A stretch of DNA of 64,000 nucleotides from Calothrix sp. NIES-3974 (lineage in GTDB: Bacteria; Cyanobacteriota; Cyanobacteriia; Cyanobacteriales; Nostocaceae): assembly GCF_002368395.1 (NCBI RefSeq), contig NZ_AP018254.1:558001-622000 (forward strand), given 5' to 3'. The translations under genes were made by a program, and so were the position numbers. Positions 63,803 to 64,000 of this stretch are shown here, piece by piece; the stretch's first letter is position 1; every line of letters begins with the position of its first letter. Below the pieces are notes generated by a model. It saw only the letters and a list, made by a program, of their open reading frames with translations, was not told the origin of the DNA and made no database searches.

Positions 63803-64000
63803 CTAGAAAGTCACTACACTGCGAATTGACTCACCCCGATGCATTAATTCAAAAGCATCATTGATTTTTTCAATAGGCATTACATGGGTAATCAAATCAT
63901 CGATATTGATTTTCCCATCCATATACCAATCTACAATCTTCGGTACATCAGTTCGTCCCCTCGCTCCTCCAAATGCAGTTCCTTTCCAAACTCTTCCCGT
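63803..64000 (-). CDS. frmA: Class III alcohol dehydrogenase / S-(hydroxymethyl)glutathione dehydrogenase, C-terminal part
   Basis: The last 65 codons of the enzyme that oxidises glutathione-bound formaldehyde. They read G-R-V-W-K-G-T-A-F-G-G-A-R-G-R-T-D-V-P, then W-Y-M-D-G-K-I-N-I-D-D-L-I-T-H and S-I-R-S-V-V-T-F, the standard C-terminus, followed by TAG at 63803. The 5' part lies beyond the right edge. Confidence 0.92.
   Translation of the reverse strand, partial: TGRVWKGTAFGGARGRTDVPKIVDWYMDGKINIDDLITHVMPIEKINDAFELMHRGESIRSVVTF

Overview
The window is chromosomal DNA of a cyanobacterium. The GCGATCGC (HIP1) octamer recurs throughout, a photosystem I subunit gene (psaK) is present, and several families are essentially confined to cyanobacteria (the DUF4335/DUF3038 pair, DUF2949). 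The many CHAT, Uma2, pentapeptide and TerB-like accessory genes and the abundant small palindromic repeats suggest a filamentous, large-genome (Nostocales-like) species. That last point is inference.

Layout. 1-2234: the 5' part of an M1 aminopeptidase gene (minus strand), followed by a 2.3 kb repeat-bearing spacer. 4584-9088: a secreted TPR-CHAT caspase-like protein, a YbjN-domain protein and a small PD-(D/E)XK nuclease-like protein. 9278-43747: a 34 kb minus-strand contractile injection system (CIS) locus. In transcription order it holds the AAA+ ATPase; cap protein (DUF4255); an unknown CIS-associated protein; sheath; two tube proteins; a DUF5908 small protein; a LysM tube-spike adaptor; VgrG-like spike; PAAR tip; gp25-like wedge; two very large baseplate proteins (Cis11, Cis12) with a small membrane-tailed coiled-coil protein between them; a 1563-residue fibre or baseplate extension with a C-terminal membrane helix; a tape-measure protein; and two DUF4157 (eCIS core) proteins with a shared N-terminal motif and different nuclease-like C-termini. 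Between the two DUF4157 genes, on the opposite strand, lie a truncated YiiX-like gene and a leucine-rich-repeat gene.

44026-51168: flank of the CIS locus, with a one-helix membrane protein, a leaderless double peptidoglycan-binding-domain protein, a tandem Uma2 array (two intact copies and one remnant), the DUF4335/DUF3038 pair, a 54-residue membrane peptide and a third full Uma2 gene. 52125-64000: mostly housekeeping or conserved genes on both strands: an MrpD/NuoN-type antiporter subunit, a secreted Cys-rich small protein, psaK, rph, yidD, a phytol/polyprenol kinase-like protein, a pentapeptide-repeat protein, a UPF0175/DUF3368 toxin-antitoxin-like pair whose second gene has an in-frame stop, a TerB-like protein, DUF2949, a kinase-like protein lacking its phospho-acceptor His, and the 3' end of a class III alcohol dehydrogenase gene.

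How it fits together. The CIS locus has a full set of sheath, tube, spike, baseplate, tape-measure, cap and ATPase genes, but no phage head, integrase or T6SS membrane-complex genes. Two of its baseplate-region proteins end in a single hydrophobic helix. This fits a membrane-tethered system of the thylakoid-anchored CIS type described in Anabaena rather than a freely released one. The DUF4157 proteins are the best cargo candidates. The CHAT protease-like gene and the peptidoglycan-binding protein at the edges are plausible but unproven accessories. Small mobile or palindromic repeats (MITE- and REP-like) occur in most spacers, including three junctions inside the CIS operon.
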